Positions 12,471 through 23,584 of a stretch of DNA of 64,000 nt are shown in pieces. The notes under the pieces are model-generated. The model was given only the letters and a program-made list of their open reading frames with translations. It did not search any database and was not told the DNA's origin. Numbering within the stretch: the stretch's first letter is position 1; each line of letters opens with the position of its first letter. The translations under genes and the position numbers were made by a program. The DNA is from Saposhnikovia divaricata. Its lineage: Eukaryota > Streptophyta > Magnoliopsida > Apiales > Apiaceae. The stretch lies in assembly GCA_036435485.1 (NCBI GenBank), contig CM071600.1:63609546-63673545 (forward strand). Reading direction: 5' to 3'.

Positions 12471-15400
12471 CTCATTTGTCATTGCAGGGTATTGAACAGG
12501 TTGATCGGATAACCTGGATCTTGGACAGTGGATGTTCAAGGCATATGACTGGAGATAGAACCCTGCTGACAAATGTGGTGGAGAAGGCCGGCCCAGTAGT
12601 TACCTTTGGAGATAACAGCAAAGGTAGAACTGATGGATATGGCAGACTTGAAGCTGGAAATGTTATCATTGATGAAGTTTCTTTTGTGAAAGGACTTGAG
12701 CACAATTTGCTCAGTGTCAGTCAATTCTGTGATAAAGGTTATGAAGTTCATTTCAACAAGAAGAATTGTCTAATTTCACACAAGAGACATGAAAAGCCAC
12801 AACTGACAGGAGTTAGAAAAGGCAATCGGTACGTAGCCAATATGAACTCAGGAAGCACTGAAGAAGTCACTTGCTTCTACACTAAAGCATCTAATGATGA
12901 GAGTTGGCTATGGCACAAGAAACTTTCTCATCTTAATTTCAAGACAATGAATTCTCTGGTCAAAAGAGAATTGGTGAGAGGTTTGCCTTCAATGGAATTC
13001 ACTCAAGAAGGACTGTGTGATGCATGTCAAAAGGGCAAGCTAAAAAGGGCAAGTCACAGGAGCACTGATACTTCTTCAATAACTGAACCATTACAATTAC
13101 TTCATATGGATTTGTTTGGTCCAGTTAATGTGATGTCTATGTCAAGGAAGAGATATGCTCTAGTGATTGTTGATGATTTTTCAAAATACACATGGGTTCT
13201 GTTTTTGAATTCTAAATATGAGACTCCACAACTGGTGATTGATCACATCAAGTTAATTGAGCGAGATTCTACGTATCCAGTGAGAGCCATAAGATCAGAC
13301 AATGGAACTGAATTCAAGAATGCAGTTCTAAATGACTTTTGCACTGAGAAGGGTATAACCAGACAATATTCAGCTCCAAGAACTCCTCAGCAAAATGGGG
13401 TAGTAGAAAGAAAGAATAGAACCTTGATTGAAGCTGCACGTACTATGCTAAGTGAATCAAGGCTTCCATTGTACTTTTGGGCTGAAGCCGTCAATACTGC
13501 GTGCTATACCCAGAATCGAACTCTAATCAATAAAGATCAAATGAAGACACCCTATGAAATTATGGCTGATAAGAAACCTTCACTCAAATACTTTCATGTA
13601 TTTGGGGCAAAGTGCTTTGTGCTTAAAGAAGGTGATGATCAAGGTGGAAAATTCGATACCAAAGCATTTGAAGCAATTTTTATTGGTTATTCAATGAGAG
13701 CATACAGGGTGTATGTGATTGATGAACAGAAGATGATGGAAAGTGTCAATGTAACATTCGATGACACTAAACTCCCTAGTATCCAAACTGAGAATCCATC
13801 TGAGAAGCTATCTTTCGATGACATGACAGATACAGATTCAGATGATGACAATGCACCTGAGATTTTTGCTGATGCTAATGACAACAATGATGATCAGGGT
13901 AATGGTGATGAAATCAATGATAGTAGTCAAAATTCCTCTGACTCTAATAATCAATCATCATCTAGTCAACCTGGCAACAACTCAGGGGGAGAAAATGAAG
14001 GGTCAACTGGTCACACACAACATCCCAATGAAGGTCAAAGAGAATCATCAAGATCTAATCTTCCCAGACAGACTGTTTGGAATAGAGCTCATCCTTTTGA
14101 GTTAATCATTGGTGATCCAGTTGTTGGTGTAAAGACTAGAAGAGCTCTTCAGAATCAATGCAATTATTCAGGGTTTCTATCTGAAATGGAACCTAAGAAA
14201 ACTGAAGAAGCTCTTTCTGATCCTGATTGGGTGATTGCTATGCAAGATGAACTCAATCAATTTAAACAACAAGAAGTTTGGAAGCTGGTACCCAGACCTA
14301 CAGACAGACCAGTAGTTGGCACAAGGTGGGTATTCAGAAACAAACTTGATGAAGATGGCACAGTGACGAGAAATAAAGCAAGACTGGTAGCAAAGGGTTA
14401 CTCCCAATCTGAAGGCATTGACTATGATGAGACCTATGCTCCAGTGGCTAGACTTGAGGCCATAAGAATATTCTTGGCATTCGCAGCATTTTCAAATTTT
14501 ACAGTTTATCAAATGGATGTCAAGAGTGCTTTCTTGAATGGCAAGCTAGATGAAGAGGTTTATGTAGAACAGCCCCCTGGCTTTGAAGATCAGGATTTAA
14601 TTGACTATGTCTTCTTCCTTTTCAAGGCTGTCTATGGTCTTAAGCAAGCACCAAGGAAATGGTATGACACTCTCTCTGAATTTTTGCTTGAAAATGATTT
14701 TGTTAGAGGTGTCATAGACAAAACTCTCTTTACAAAGAAACATAAGAATGATACAATTATGGTCCAAGTCTATGTGGACGATATAATATTTGGGTCTACT
14801 AATGATCTTTTGTGCAAGAAATTTGCGAAGTTAATGCAGGGTAGATTTGAAATGAGCATGATGGGTGAGTTGAAGTTCTTTCTTGGATTGCAAATAAGTC
14901 AAAGGACAGATGGAATATTTATCTGTCAATCCAAGTATGTCAAAGAACTTCTCAAGAAGTATCAAATGGAGGACTCTTCTTCAGCAAAGACACCATCATC
15001 CACAGCTGTCAAATTTGGAGCATGTGAAAATTCTGCCAAGGTAGATATCACAAGCTACAGAGGTATGATAGGCTCATTACTTTATCTTACTGCGAGTAGA
15101 CCTGATATTATGCATGCTACGTGTTTGTGTGCAAGGTTCCAATCGGATCCTAGAGATGTTCATCTCATTGCTGTTAAAAGAATTCTGAGATATCTTAAGG
15201 GTACTCCTAATCTAGGCATCTGGTACCCTAAAGATTCTGGTTTTAATCTTGTTGGATATACAGATTCTGACTATGCAAGAAGTGTTGTGGATAGAAAAAG
15301 CACATCTGGGAGTTGTCAATTCCTAGGTGGTAGACTAGTTTCCTGGTACAGCAAGAAACAACAGACAGTTTCCAACTCAACGGCTGAAGCTGAATATATA

Positions 15401-15721
15401 GCTGCTGGAAGCTGTTGCGCACAGATTTTGTGGATCAGGAATCAGCTGAGAGACTATGGCTTTGTGCTTGATAAAATTCCGATTTTATGTGATAATACAA
15501 GTGCCATAGCAATCTCTAACAATCCTGTGCAGCACACAAGGACAAAGCATATTGACATCAGGTATCATTTTATTCGAGAGCATGTCATGAATGGTACCGT
15601 GGAGTTATTTTTTGTACCCACGGAAGAACAAACAGCAGATATTTTTACTAAGTCTCTTGACGAATCCACATTTACCAGAATTGTTGGTGAATTGGGTATG
15701 TTAAACAGTCCTAGTAATTAA
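12449..15721 (+). CDS. pol: Sirevirus Pol: protease, integrase, reverse transcriptase, RNase H
   Basis: This is an open frame of 1090 codons. Protease carries DSG at residues 26-28 (WILDSGCSRHMTG). GAG-pre-integrase follows (LWHKKLSHLN ... CDACQKGK), then the integrase core (LLHMDLFGPV, IRSDNGTEFK, PQQNGVVERKNRT). A serine- and asparagine-rich acidic linker (about residues 455-540) leads to RT, with WVFRNKLDEDGTV, DETYAPVARLEA and the catalytic YVDD at 775-778. RNase H contains YTDSDYA and STAEAEY, and the frame ends LGMLNSPSN. It lies in the -1 frame relative to the end of gag and overlaps it by about 40 bases. I saw no standard slippery heptamer in register, and the listed start is a TTG, so Pol probably depends on a frameshift or other recoding. 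The product acts in the cytoplasmic particle and, as integrase, in the nucleus. Confidence 0.92.
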   Translation: MGPEEGLTHLSLQGIEQVDRITWILDSGCSRHMTGDRTLLTNVVEKAGPVVTFGDNSKGRTDGYGRLEAGNVIIDEVSFVKGLEHNLLSVSQFCDKGYEVHFNKKNCLISHKRHEKPQLTGVRKGNRYVANMNSGSTEEVTCFYTKASNDESWLWHKKLSHLNFKTMNSLVKRELVRGLPSMEFTQEGLCDACQKGKLKRASHRSTDTSSITEPLQLLHMDLFGPVNVMSMSRKRYALVIVDDFSKYTWVLFLNSKYETPQLVIDHIKLIERDSTYPVRAIRSDNGTEFKNAVLNDFCTEKGITRQYSAPRTPQQNGVVERKNRTLIEAARTMLSESRLPLYFWAEAVNTACYTQNRTLINKDQMKTPYEIMADKKPSLKYFHVFGAKCFVLKEGDDQGGKFDTKAFEAIFIGYSMRAYRVYVIDEQKMMESVNVTFDDTKLPSIQTENPSEKLSFDDMTDTDSDDDNAPEIFADANDNNDDQGNGDEINDSSQNSSDSNNQSSSSQPGNNSGGENEGSTGHTQHPNEGQRESSRSNLPRQTVWNRAHPFELIIGDPVVGVKTRRALQNQCNYSGFLSEMEPKKTEEALSDPDWVIAMQDELNQFKQQEVWKLVPRPTDRPVVGTRWVFRNKLDEDGTVTRNKARLVAKGYSQSEGIDYDETYAPVARLEAIRIFLAFAAFSNFTVYQMDVKSAFLNGKLDEEVYVEQPPGFEDQDLIDYVFFLFKAVYGLKQAPRKWYDTLSEFLLENDFVRGVIDKTLFTKKHKNDTIMVQVYVDDIIFGSTNDLLCKKFAKLMQGRFEMSMMGELKFFLGLQISQRTDGIFICQSKYVKELLKKYQMEDSSSAKTPSSTAVKFGACENSAKVDITSYRGMIGSLLYLTASRPDIMHATCLCARFQSDPRDVHLIAVKRILRYLKGTPNLGIWYPKDSGFNLVGYTDSDYARSVVDRKSTSGSCQFLGGRLVSWYSKKQQTVSNSTAEAEYIAAGSCCAQILWIRNQLRDYGFVLDKIPILCDNTSAIAISNNPVQHTRTKHIDIRYHFIREHVMNGTVELFFVPTEEQTADIFTKSLDESTFTRIVGELGMLNSPSN

Positions 15722-17202
15722 ACTAGTTAATATCTGAGGTTTGATTTTTTAATAAGTTACAAGTGATTGATGTGTTGATATTTGTTGTTAAATCACTTGT
15801 ATACTTATTTTATCAACTTATAACCTTGCTTATTTCATCTTAAATCATTGTTATTATCTTCTGTACATATTTTTAATTACTTATTATATTTTTAGATTAA
15901 TTCATTTTCTTTGAAAATATTTTTCTCGAATTTTACAAGCTGTAATTTATGAGAAATCTATTTTTCTTGAAATTGTTATTGTTTTTAATTCAGTTTGATT
16001 ATTTTTGTTGTTTAAATAAATCATAGTTTCTTTTTGAATAATTTTCTATATGGAAATTGTTTTATTAAGAAAATTTATAGATTTATTAACTCATCAGAAA
16101 TAATTATGTAAATATGTAGTATAATTATTTAATTTAATTTAATTTAATTTAATTTTATTTGATTTGTAATGTTTGTCCTTCTGTTATTAATGTTTGATTT
16201 CGTAAAAAGGACCACATATGATCGTTTTTATAATTTTTATTAGGTTTTATAATTTTAGTATAAATTAATTTGCTATTTTTTGTTTATGTAAATTATTAAT
16301 GTAATTTTCTTGATTTAAATTCTGTTGATATTTTGTTTTTAGTTAGTTATATTAACTGATTTGTTATAATATAACTATCGGTATAACAATCTCCTCGATT
16401 GTTATATTCGAACGTTTGTTTAGTTATATTAGTGTTAAATAATGTAATATAACTTAGAAATAAATTAGATATAACTTTGTTTTTGTTTTTGTTTAAATAT
16501 AACTGTTAAAATAGTTTATAGTTATATTAAGTGTTTTAACAGTAATATAACTATCGGTATAACTAAGATTTGATTGTTATATTGAGTGTTTTTTCGGTAG
16601 TTATATTAGATATTAACAGCAATATAACTTACAGTGCCTAGGGTAGTCATATTACGTTTTATACGTAATATAACTATCGGTATGACTATCACCCGATAGT
16701 CATATCACAGTTATTTCATATATATTAACTAAGTTATATTCTGACAGTCATATTATCTGTGGTTGTTATATTGGCGTGTTAAGTCACCCAATCTGTTCGA
16801 TATACACACATATACACACGAATTCGAACGAATCTCTGTCCAATTTCTGCCTCGAATCTTACTCAAAACGTGTTTCTAAGGATTATTCTTGATTACCCAG
16901 TCCATAATCTTCTTAATCAAGATTGAATATGTAAGATTTGATCGAGTTTTGAGGTTTTTGAGATTGAAAAAATTCGAATTTTTTGATCTAAAAATCCGAA
17001 CAATTGGTTGTGATTTTGTAAAAACTAAAATTACATGTGTGTTTGTATTACAATCAAGATCCTTGTCTGAATTTTTCATAATTTTTGATAGAGATTTTGA
17101 ATTTTCGAATTTTTTTAATTATTAATTAATTCGAATTTTGTAATTTAATTGGGTTAAATTGTTGAATTTTGCAGATTTACTAATTTTAATCCCTGATTTG
17201 CA
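15722..17202 (+). other. AT-rich pol-env spacer with inverted U3-type motifs
   Basis: About 1.5 kb without a gene. Between 16340 and 16790 it holds many ATATAAC and GTTATATT half-sites. Three copies of the LTR motif lie in reverse orientation (16368-16387, 16544-16563, 16667-16686); the third is followed by CCGATAGTCATAT in the opposite sense. A possible splice acceptor (TTTTGCAG) lies at about 17167-17174, just before the env-like ATG at 17203. The ORFs at 16876-17125 on both strands look like chance. Confidence 0.6.
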
Positions 17203-20200
17203 ATGGCTGGTGCTTATAATAATTTTGAACTTGTGAATCACAATTATATTGGATACTTTAATCCCGAGGATTGCCCAGTGGATCGGTTCAAGCCCTGGAT
17301 AAAGTTTCTAAATGAGCAAAATCTCTGTAGTCACTCTATAACTGCAAATGTTCCAATGAAATTTGGTCCACTCAAATTAATGTGTACTACAGCTGTCTCA
17401 GATGAAAGATCGTTTTCATTCGATTTTAATGGCCGGACATATACAGTGGATGAATCTGTCTTCAATGCTGCTCTGGGACTTCCTACTGAACGATTTGCTG
17501 AATTGCCTTCAAATGATGAGTTGACTCAATTTTTCACAAATATCAACTATCATGGTCAACTGAATCTGAAACGACCACTCAAAAGCAATCTTGTTCAAGA
17601 ATGGAATATCTTCTTCGAGATCATAGCAAAGGTGTTTGCTAATTCTACAAAGAGCAACAATACTGTCATCACAGGTATGTTACAGTCAATTGGTTTTGCT
17701 ATTGCTCACAATAGAAGAATCAATTTTGGCAGTTTGATATGGCCTATTCTGCTGAATCGATTGAAGAAGGCTACAAAGAACTTTGGAAAAGGTAAACCGG
17801 TTAAGTGTCATTATCCTCGATTTTTGACACTAATTTTTAATCATCTAATGCCTAAGGATCAACCTGCTCCATTTCCAAATGATCGAATTCAATGGTCTGG
17901 TAAACCAAACAAGAAGTTCTACACCAGGCTGGACACTTCTAAGGTCTTGTTGCATGTTCCTGTAGTCATAACACCTTATATGTCTACATACATACATTTG
18001 CCAAATGCCATGCCACAGCCAGATGCTGAGGTACCTTTAGTTCAACAAGCTCCACAGCCTGAAGCAGAACAAGTTCCAGTACCTCAACCTGATTCTGAAC
18101 CCTTGAATGTTCTTGAACATCAACTTCCAGTGGATCAACACACTCAAAATGAAGATGATGTACATGTCAATGATCAGGTATTTGACTCAACTCCACTACA
18201 ATCTCAATATCTTTCTGGTAGTAAAATGATTGTGAGAAGTGACCAAGGGGTTGTAGATCCACAACCGTTATCCCAGGTCAATGCACCAAACACTGATCCT
18301 AAATTCTCCAAACACTATCGTAGAAAGAAATTGTCATTCAAAAGAGCTATTCCCAGTAGTGATAGTGTGAGTGAAACAAGTTTGCCATCTCAAAAGAAAA
18401 GTAAAACCATGTCAAAGGCAATCTTAAACCCATTCATTCCTTCAAGCTCACCCCTGTTACTCACAATGGGTGAAGATATTTTCGCAAATGAAGCTGAAAA
18501 CATTGTTATGCAAGTGGAGCAAGTTACAGTGCCTGCCATTGTTACAGCAGAAGAACCTTCACAGGTTGATCGGGATTTGCGAAATCCCATTGCACCACCA
18601 CTGACCTTCCAAGAGGAGGCTAGGGTGATCTCCAGTGCAGGTACAATGGATGCAGCTAAGGATAATGAGAGGAGTGATGTGAGAATTACTTCAAATCCGA
18701 GTGATACACCAGCACGTGAGGTGAGTGATACTCAGAGAGCTATTGAAGTGAGAGCACACAATGACACATACACTTTATCTCTTATTACTTAACTCAATCA
18801 GATGAAAGAAAGTCTTGCTCAAGCTGAAGAGGACAACAAAAACTTGAGGTTTGATATGGACAACATGAGAACTATCTTCAACAACAAAATCAATGCACTT
18901 AAACTCTCTCAACAACAAGCAGTTGAAGACTCTGGAGATGTCACAGTGACTCAAGATCTTATTATCTCATCTATGGCTAATCAAATTGAAGATCTTCAGA
19001 ACAACATAAATGAAAATCATTTAACCACTGAACATCGTTTCAGTCAGATTGAAAAGCAAAGTGATGATCAAGCAAAGGGGTTAAGACATTTATATAATAT
19101 CATCAGCAGAACTCACTCACTTACAGCAGAAGAGAAGAAATTCTTCGGAGGTAGTGATGAAAGTGACCCTGGAGCTGGAACAAGTCACAAGACTGTAGAG
19201 GATTCCTCAACTAAGGGGGAGAAATATAGAGGGGGAGCAAGTGCAAGTGCAAGTAAAGAAAAATTTGAAGATAGGAGTGAAGGGAAGAAGACAACTCATC
19301 AAGCAGCAACAGAACAGGAAGATGATGATGTAGAAGGTTTTTACTCATCAAGCAGCAACAGAACAGGAAGATGATGATGTAGAAGGTTTTTACTATACAG
19401 GTGAACCTGATATTGATCTGTTTGCTGACTTACAGTTTCCTGATGTTGGTGAAGAATTTGAAGAACCAGATCTCAGTTTTTGGGATGATGAAGAGCAAAT
19501 AATTCCTGATTCTGTTGAAACACAACAGATGAATTTTGAAGCAAACAAAGAACTCGAACAGAATGAAGCTAATCTGGCTATGAGAGAAGAAAGACTCAAG
19601 AAGACACTTGAACAGTTAGCTCATAATGAGAGACTTCAAAATGCAGAACAGGAAGCACTTCAAAAGCAACATGCTCAGAAACTGGAAGCTAGGAAGATGT
19701 ACATCAAGTACAAAAATGGTGATAAGTGGGAACGTGCTCAAAAGGTAATTGACTCACCACAAACTTCAGACTATGATGATCGTCGAATGATTGCTATCTT
19801 TGAAAGCTTTAAACAGAAGAACCCTATACATGATATGTATTTGAAAGCTTTAAAGACAGAAATTGTGAGAATAACCACTGCATCTGATCCTAAGAATGGT
19901 GAGCTGCTCATCTTCGTTGAATGTCATAAGTTCGGATCTCACAAAGTATCGCTTCAGTTCTTCTATGATAGATCTCTGTCAGAGCTTTGGGTGTTGAGAC
20001 CAAAAGTAAGAACATCTTCTGAACTAGGCATACTGCTTCATGAAAAGTTTCAAGAGTTTGCTGAAAGAGCTGGTCCTGAAGTTATAAATGACCCTCCACA
20101 AGTTAAAATTCTTAAGGGAGAAGTCATTCATACTGTTAATCTTCAGACAGACGAATTGTATACACACCTTGCCAGACACTTGGTATATGTTGAATATGCT

Positions 20201-20455
20201 CTTCGGAATCATGGTTTTGCATCACAGGAAAAGATTGAAGCTGCAAATCATATTCGATCCTATGCTCAGACCAACATGAAGAAGTACAAGCAGTATCAAG
20301 GTGAGTTAAGAAAGAAACTTGGAATACCACTGGTCTATCCTACAGATGTGGCATCCAGAAGGGATTTACTTGTTGATTCAGAAATGATCAAGAATCTACC
20401 GGACATGGATGAACAAGAAGAAGGAGAAATCAATGAGAAAGAAAGTGGTAACTGA
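17203..20455 (+). pseudogene. Sirevirus env-like ORF, split by a stop and a tandem duplication
   Basis: The ATG begins MAGAYNNFELVNHNY. Residues 1-260 form a conserved block known from retroelement ORFs of asterid plants, recognisable by patterns such as AALGLP and YPRFLTLIFNHL. A Q/P/E-rich stretch follows. An in-frame TAA at 18790-18792 ends the first 529 codons. The same frame continues with a coiled coil (18802-19374), until an exact 49-bp tandem duplication (about 19294-19391) shifts it. The shifted frame runs to 20455 with another coiled coil (about 19530-19700) and a C-terminal domain. I see no convincing signal peptide or transmembrane segment, so "env-like" describes position rather than proven function. 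It precedes the PPT by about 250 bp. Confidence 0.75.
19294..19391 (+). repeat. 49-bp exact tandem duplication in the env-like ORF
   Basis: Two adjacent copies of a unit beginning ACTCATCAAGCAGCAACAGA and ending in a T-run. The unit length is not a multiple of three, which explains the frame change after 19374. Confidence 0.85.
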
Positions 20456-20700
20456 AGATTAGCTCTACAAGTTATATCATTAGAGCTTTGATAGAACAAG
20501 ATAGGATAATTATCTTATATGATCAGTCTAGAGGATCATCTATCTTGTATTTATCTTGTCTGTTTGAATCTGGACAATGTTAATATAAACCAGAACTTTT
20601 ACATTATTTACTTAGCATTTAAAGTGTTTTCTTTTACTTGTTTAATTGGGATTAGTTGAAGAATCCTCTAGGTATTTGCTTGTTATTGTATAACAAACAA

Positions 20701-20712
20701 ATAGGGGGAGAT
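20701..20712 (+). other. Polypurine tract of the plus-strand Sirevirus
   Basis: ATAGGGGGAGAT directly precedes the 3' LTR start TGAAAGG at 20713, where plus-strand DNA synthesis is primed. Confidence 0.9.
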
Positions 20713-22141
20713 TGAAAGGCATATGACTCAGCCTATTTGTAGTTCGAGGATCCTAATCCAATTAAACTAGATTGTAATAAGTAAATAATATCAACTGTCA
20801 CAGGAATCTCACAAAATGATAACCGTCAGAAGAAAAATCAACAAGTCAATCTATAGTTTTGATGTTTTACACTGGAAGAAGATTCAGATATCTGATCAGG
20901 CCTCAAGGTAGCATTGAAACAAGTGGATTCATTTTCGAAGACAGAGATTTCTATTAGTGACAAGAAACAATTTCAGTACCGAATGATTGATGAGAGTGAA
21001 GAGTATAAAAGACCACAGTGTTAAAAGTCACGATGAAGAACAGAGATTGGAGTTAGTCGTTCATGAACCAGACAGTACATCGAACGTCAACATCATGCCA
21101 GTGTATGTTCCTTATTATAATTACGTGGTTTTCAGCGGAGTATTGACTATTAAAGAATTTATATTAATTCTATTTTAATTGATTAAGTCAAGTAATTAAG
21201 TTAATAAATAAATTAATTCTATCAGAATTAATATATTTGTTAAAGTGATTATTAGATTAATTAAATAAGAATTAATATGGAAAAGAATTAATTAGTTAAA
21301 TGATTTTTTTTTATAAGTCATTTAATTAATTATAAACTGAAAAATATGAATGATATAACTATCAAACTGATAGTTATACCGATAGTCATATTCAGTTAAA
21401 TGGAGATAGTCATATTCAGTTAAATGGAGATAGTCATATTCAGTTAAATGGAGATGGTCATATTTCATTCAAATGGTAAGTTATACCGAATGTTATATTC
21501 ATTTGGTAAGTCATACCGAATGTCATATTGGCTAGTTAAGTTATACCGAAAGTTATATTTAAGCTGGACAGTCATATTACATTGATTTGATAGTCATACC
21601 GATTGTCATATTAATGTAAAATGATTGTCATATCAGTTTAAATCAAGTAATATGACTATGGCTGTGTATATAAGGCAGAGGAATGCAGAAGGTTCAGAAC
21701 CAGTCGAAAAAACACAAGAAATTCACACAGCAGCCTATTTCTCTCTCTCTCAAGCTCAAGAACACCTTTAAATTTAATTCTGTAAATTCAAGTTCATCTC
21801 AGTTGTAATATCCTATCCATTGGAACTTGTTTACTTGTGATTCTTGTACTACTAGCGAATTAAGTTTCCTAGTTCACAATTTGATATCTTGATTTTATTA
21901 ACTAAATTAGCAAAGTTCATGTTGAATTTTCTAATTAGTTATTAATCACTTGATAATCATTTTGACTGATTTTGTAACACCCCTCAAGTTAATATATTGT
22001 TATATTCAACTTGAAATTTGTGTTATATTATTCCACACAAAAATATTCGTTTAAGGCAAAATTATTTAACGAATAAATTTTTGAGAAAATGGTATAGATT
22101 GTATTCAACCCCCCCCTTCTACAATCTTAACGGACCTAACA
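20713..22141 (+). repeat. 3' LTR of the plus-strand Sirevirus
   Basis: It matches 8490-9918 in length (1429 bp) with about eight substitutions, mostly transitions. It ends CCTAACA and is followed by the target duplication ATTCG. Confidence 0.95.
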
Positions 22142-22146
22142 ATTCG

Positions 22147-23584
22147 CTCACCCCTACTCTAGTCCCCGAGCTCCTCTCCGGACTCGAGATTTTCCCATAA
22201 AAATATCTCGCTCCTTTAGTAGGCGGAGAAGCATTTACAACCCAATAAATATTGATCTTGGTACGTATCTCCAAGATACTACCTCACAATAAATATAAAA
22301 ACCCACAAGACTCGTCTTGGGTCGTAACTCCCCGTTACACCCTCAAAGTCTTTGTGAAAAACCTACACAACTTATCTTAGACAGTAACTCCCCGCTACTT
22401 CTTCAAAGTTGATGTAGAACCCTTGGTGTAGTCTTTGAATTCCTCGCTTTTGCCGGTCTTGGATCTTAGATGAAAGGTATTGGGTCTTTCCTCTTCTTCA
22501 CGGTGCAAAGGCCACTAACTCCCCACTAGTGCCTAGGACTTTGGTCTTAGAACGAGAATCACCTCACTTCAACTTCACCTCACTGCAAAACTTAGAAAAC
22601 AATATCTACGAAACAAACCGTAATATAAAGAGAGGTTTGGACTTAATATGTCCTAAGGTGACTATAATATTCTTACCCAAATATTAATTTAAAATAAGTT
22701 CAATAAGCTTTATGTGCTTATGACTTTATGTGTATTCTTTATTCGATATGACTTGTAGATCGAAGAATACTTTTAATACAATACTCCGTATAGTGAGATT
22801 TAAATATATCTCGGAGTTTGTAAATATTGATTATTTCCTTTAAGCTCGTAGGCTTATAAGGTTTTATAATCGTATACTTTGGCTCGTCTTTTATTAAGAT
22901 CGAAGTATACTTAAAATTACTTCTTTGTTGAAAATACGTCTATTTTCGAAGTAATATATAAATCAAGTCCTTGTATACGCTTTATAGCTTAAGGATCTTG
23001 GATGAACAACTTCTCGTTCGATATAGTCTTGGTTAGACTATTCGTTTTTATATTTAAATGAGAGTGTTATAATTTTACTTTAACAATTTGCACTTTAATA
23101 TTAATTTGGCCAATTAAACACAACATACAAATATAACACACACGTGCAGAAAAGTAGCTCACTTTATCTATAGGATAAAATGAGGGCCGCTATTATGCGT
23201 TAAATTAGTGCGAAAAGTAAAATCACTCACAAGTGTGAGGACAATTAAAAAAGGTGCGGAAGGTAAAAATCACTCACAAGTGTGAGGACGAGAATAAAAA
23301 GTGCGTAAAATATATAAACGGCTTTCGCCACGCTATTATGCGTTTAAAGTAGTATCACTCACAAGTGTGAGGACGAGAAGAAAAGATTGCGCAAAATATA
23401 TAAATCGAAGCTTAACAACTTATTTCCCCCGGAACACTAAGGTGATAGAAGGGAAACAAATCATGCTTTAGCACAATTATATATATCACAATAAATAATA
23501 ATGGCCAAAGTAAGTGCGTTAAAGATTTAATTAATTAAGGCTTTTAGATTCTTTTCCCTCGGAACACTAAGGTGATAGAAGGGA
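22147..23584 (-). mobile_element. Minus-strand Sirevirus 5' LTR, segment 2
   Basis: This continues the LTR broken at 8489. It contains three GTAACTCCCCGTTAC-like inverted repeats (about 22324, 22385 and, weaker, 22516). It also has three copies of TCACTCACAAGTGTGAGGAC (23223, 23270, 23355) and two copies of a 25-bp unit starting CGGAACACTAAGGTG (23430-23454 and 23560-23584). Chromovirus A inserted exactly at the end of the second copy. No coding sequence is seen. Confidence 0.75.
23223..23374. repeat. Three palindromic 20-bp repeats in Sirevirus LTR
   Basis: TCACTCACAAGTGTGAGGAC occurs at 23223-23242, 23270-23289 and 23355-23374. Its core CTCAC-aagt-GTGAG is an inverted repeat. Repeated palindromic LTR motifs are a known Sirevirus feature, though the sequence differs from the maize motif I remember. 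Confidence 0.75.

Larger units (their letters stand above)
8490..22141 (+). mobile_element. Plus-strand Sirevirus with gag, pol and env-like ORF
   Basis: This is a complete 13.65-kb element with two 1429-bp LTRs (8490-9918 and 20713-22141), PBS, PPT, gag, pol and a downstream env-like reading frame. The target duplication ATTCG is present at 8485-8489 and 22142-22146. The LTRs differ by about eight substitutions and two homopolymer-length changes (hand count), so the insertion is recent. Order and content match the Sirevirus genus, in which an extra ORF after pol is known. It inserted into the 5' LTR of the older minus-strand Sirevirus. Confidence 0.95.
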
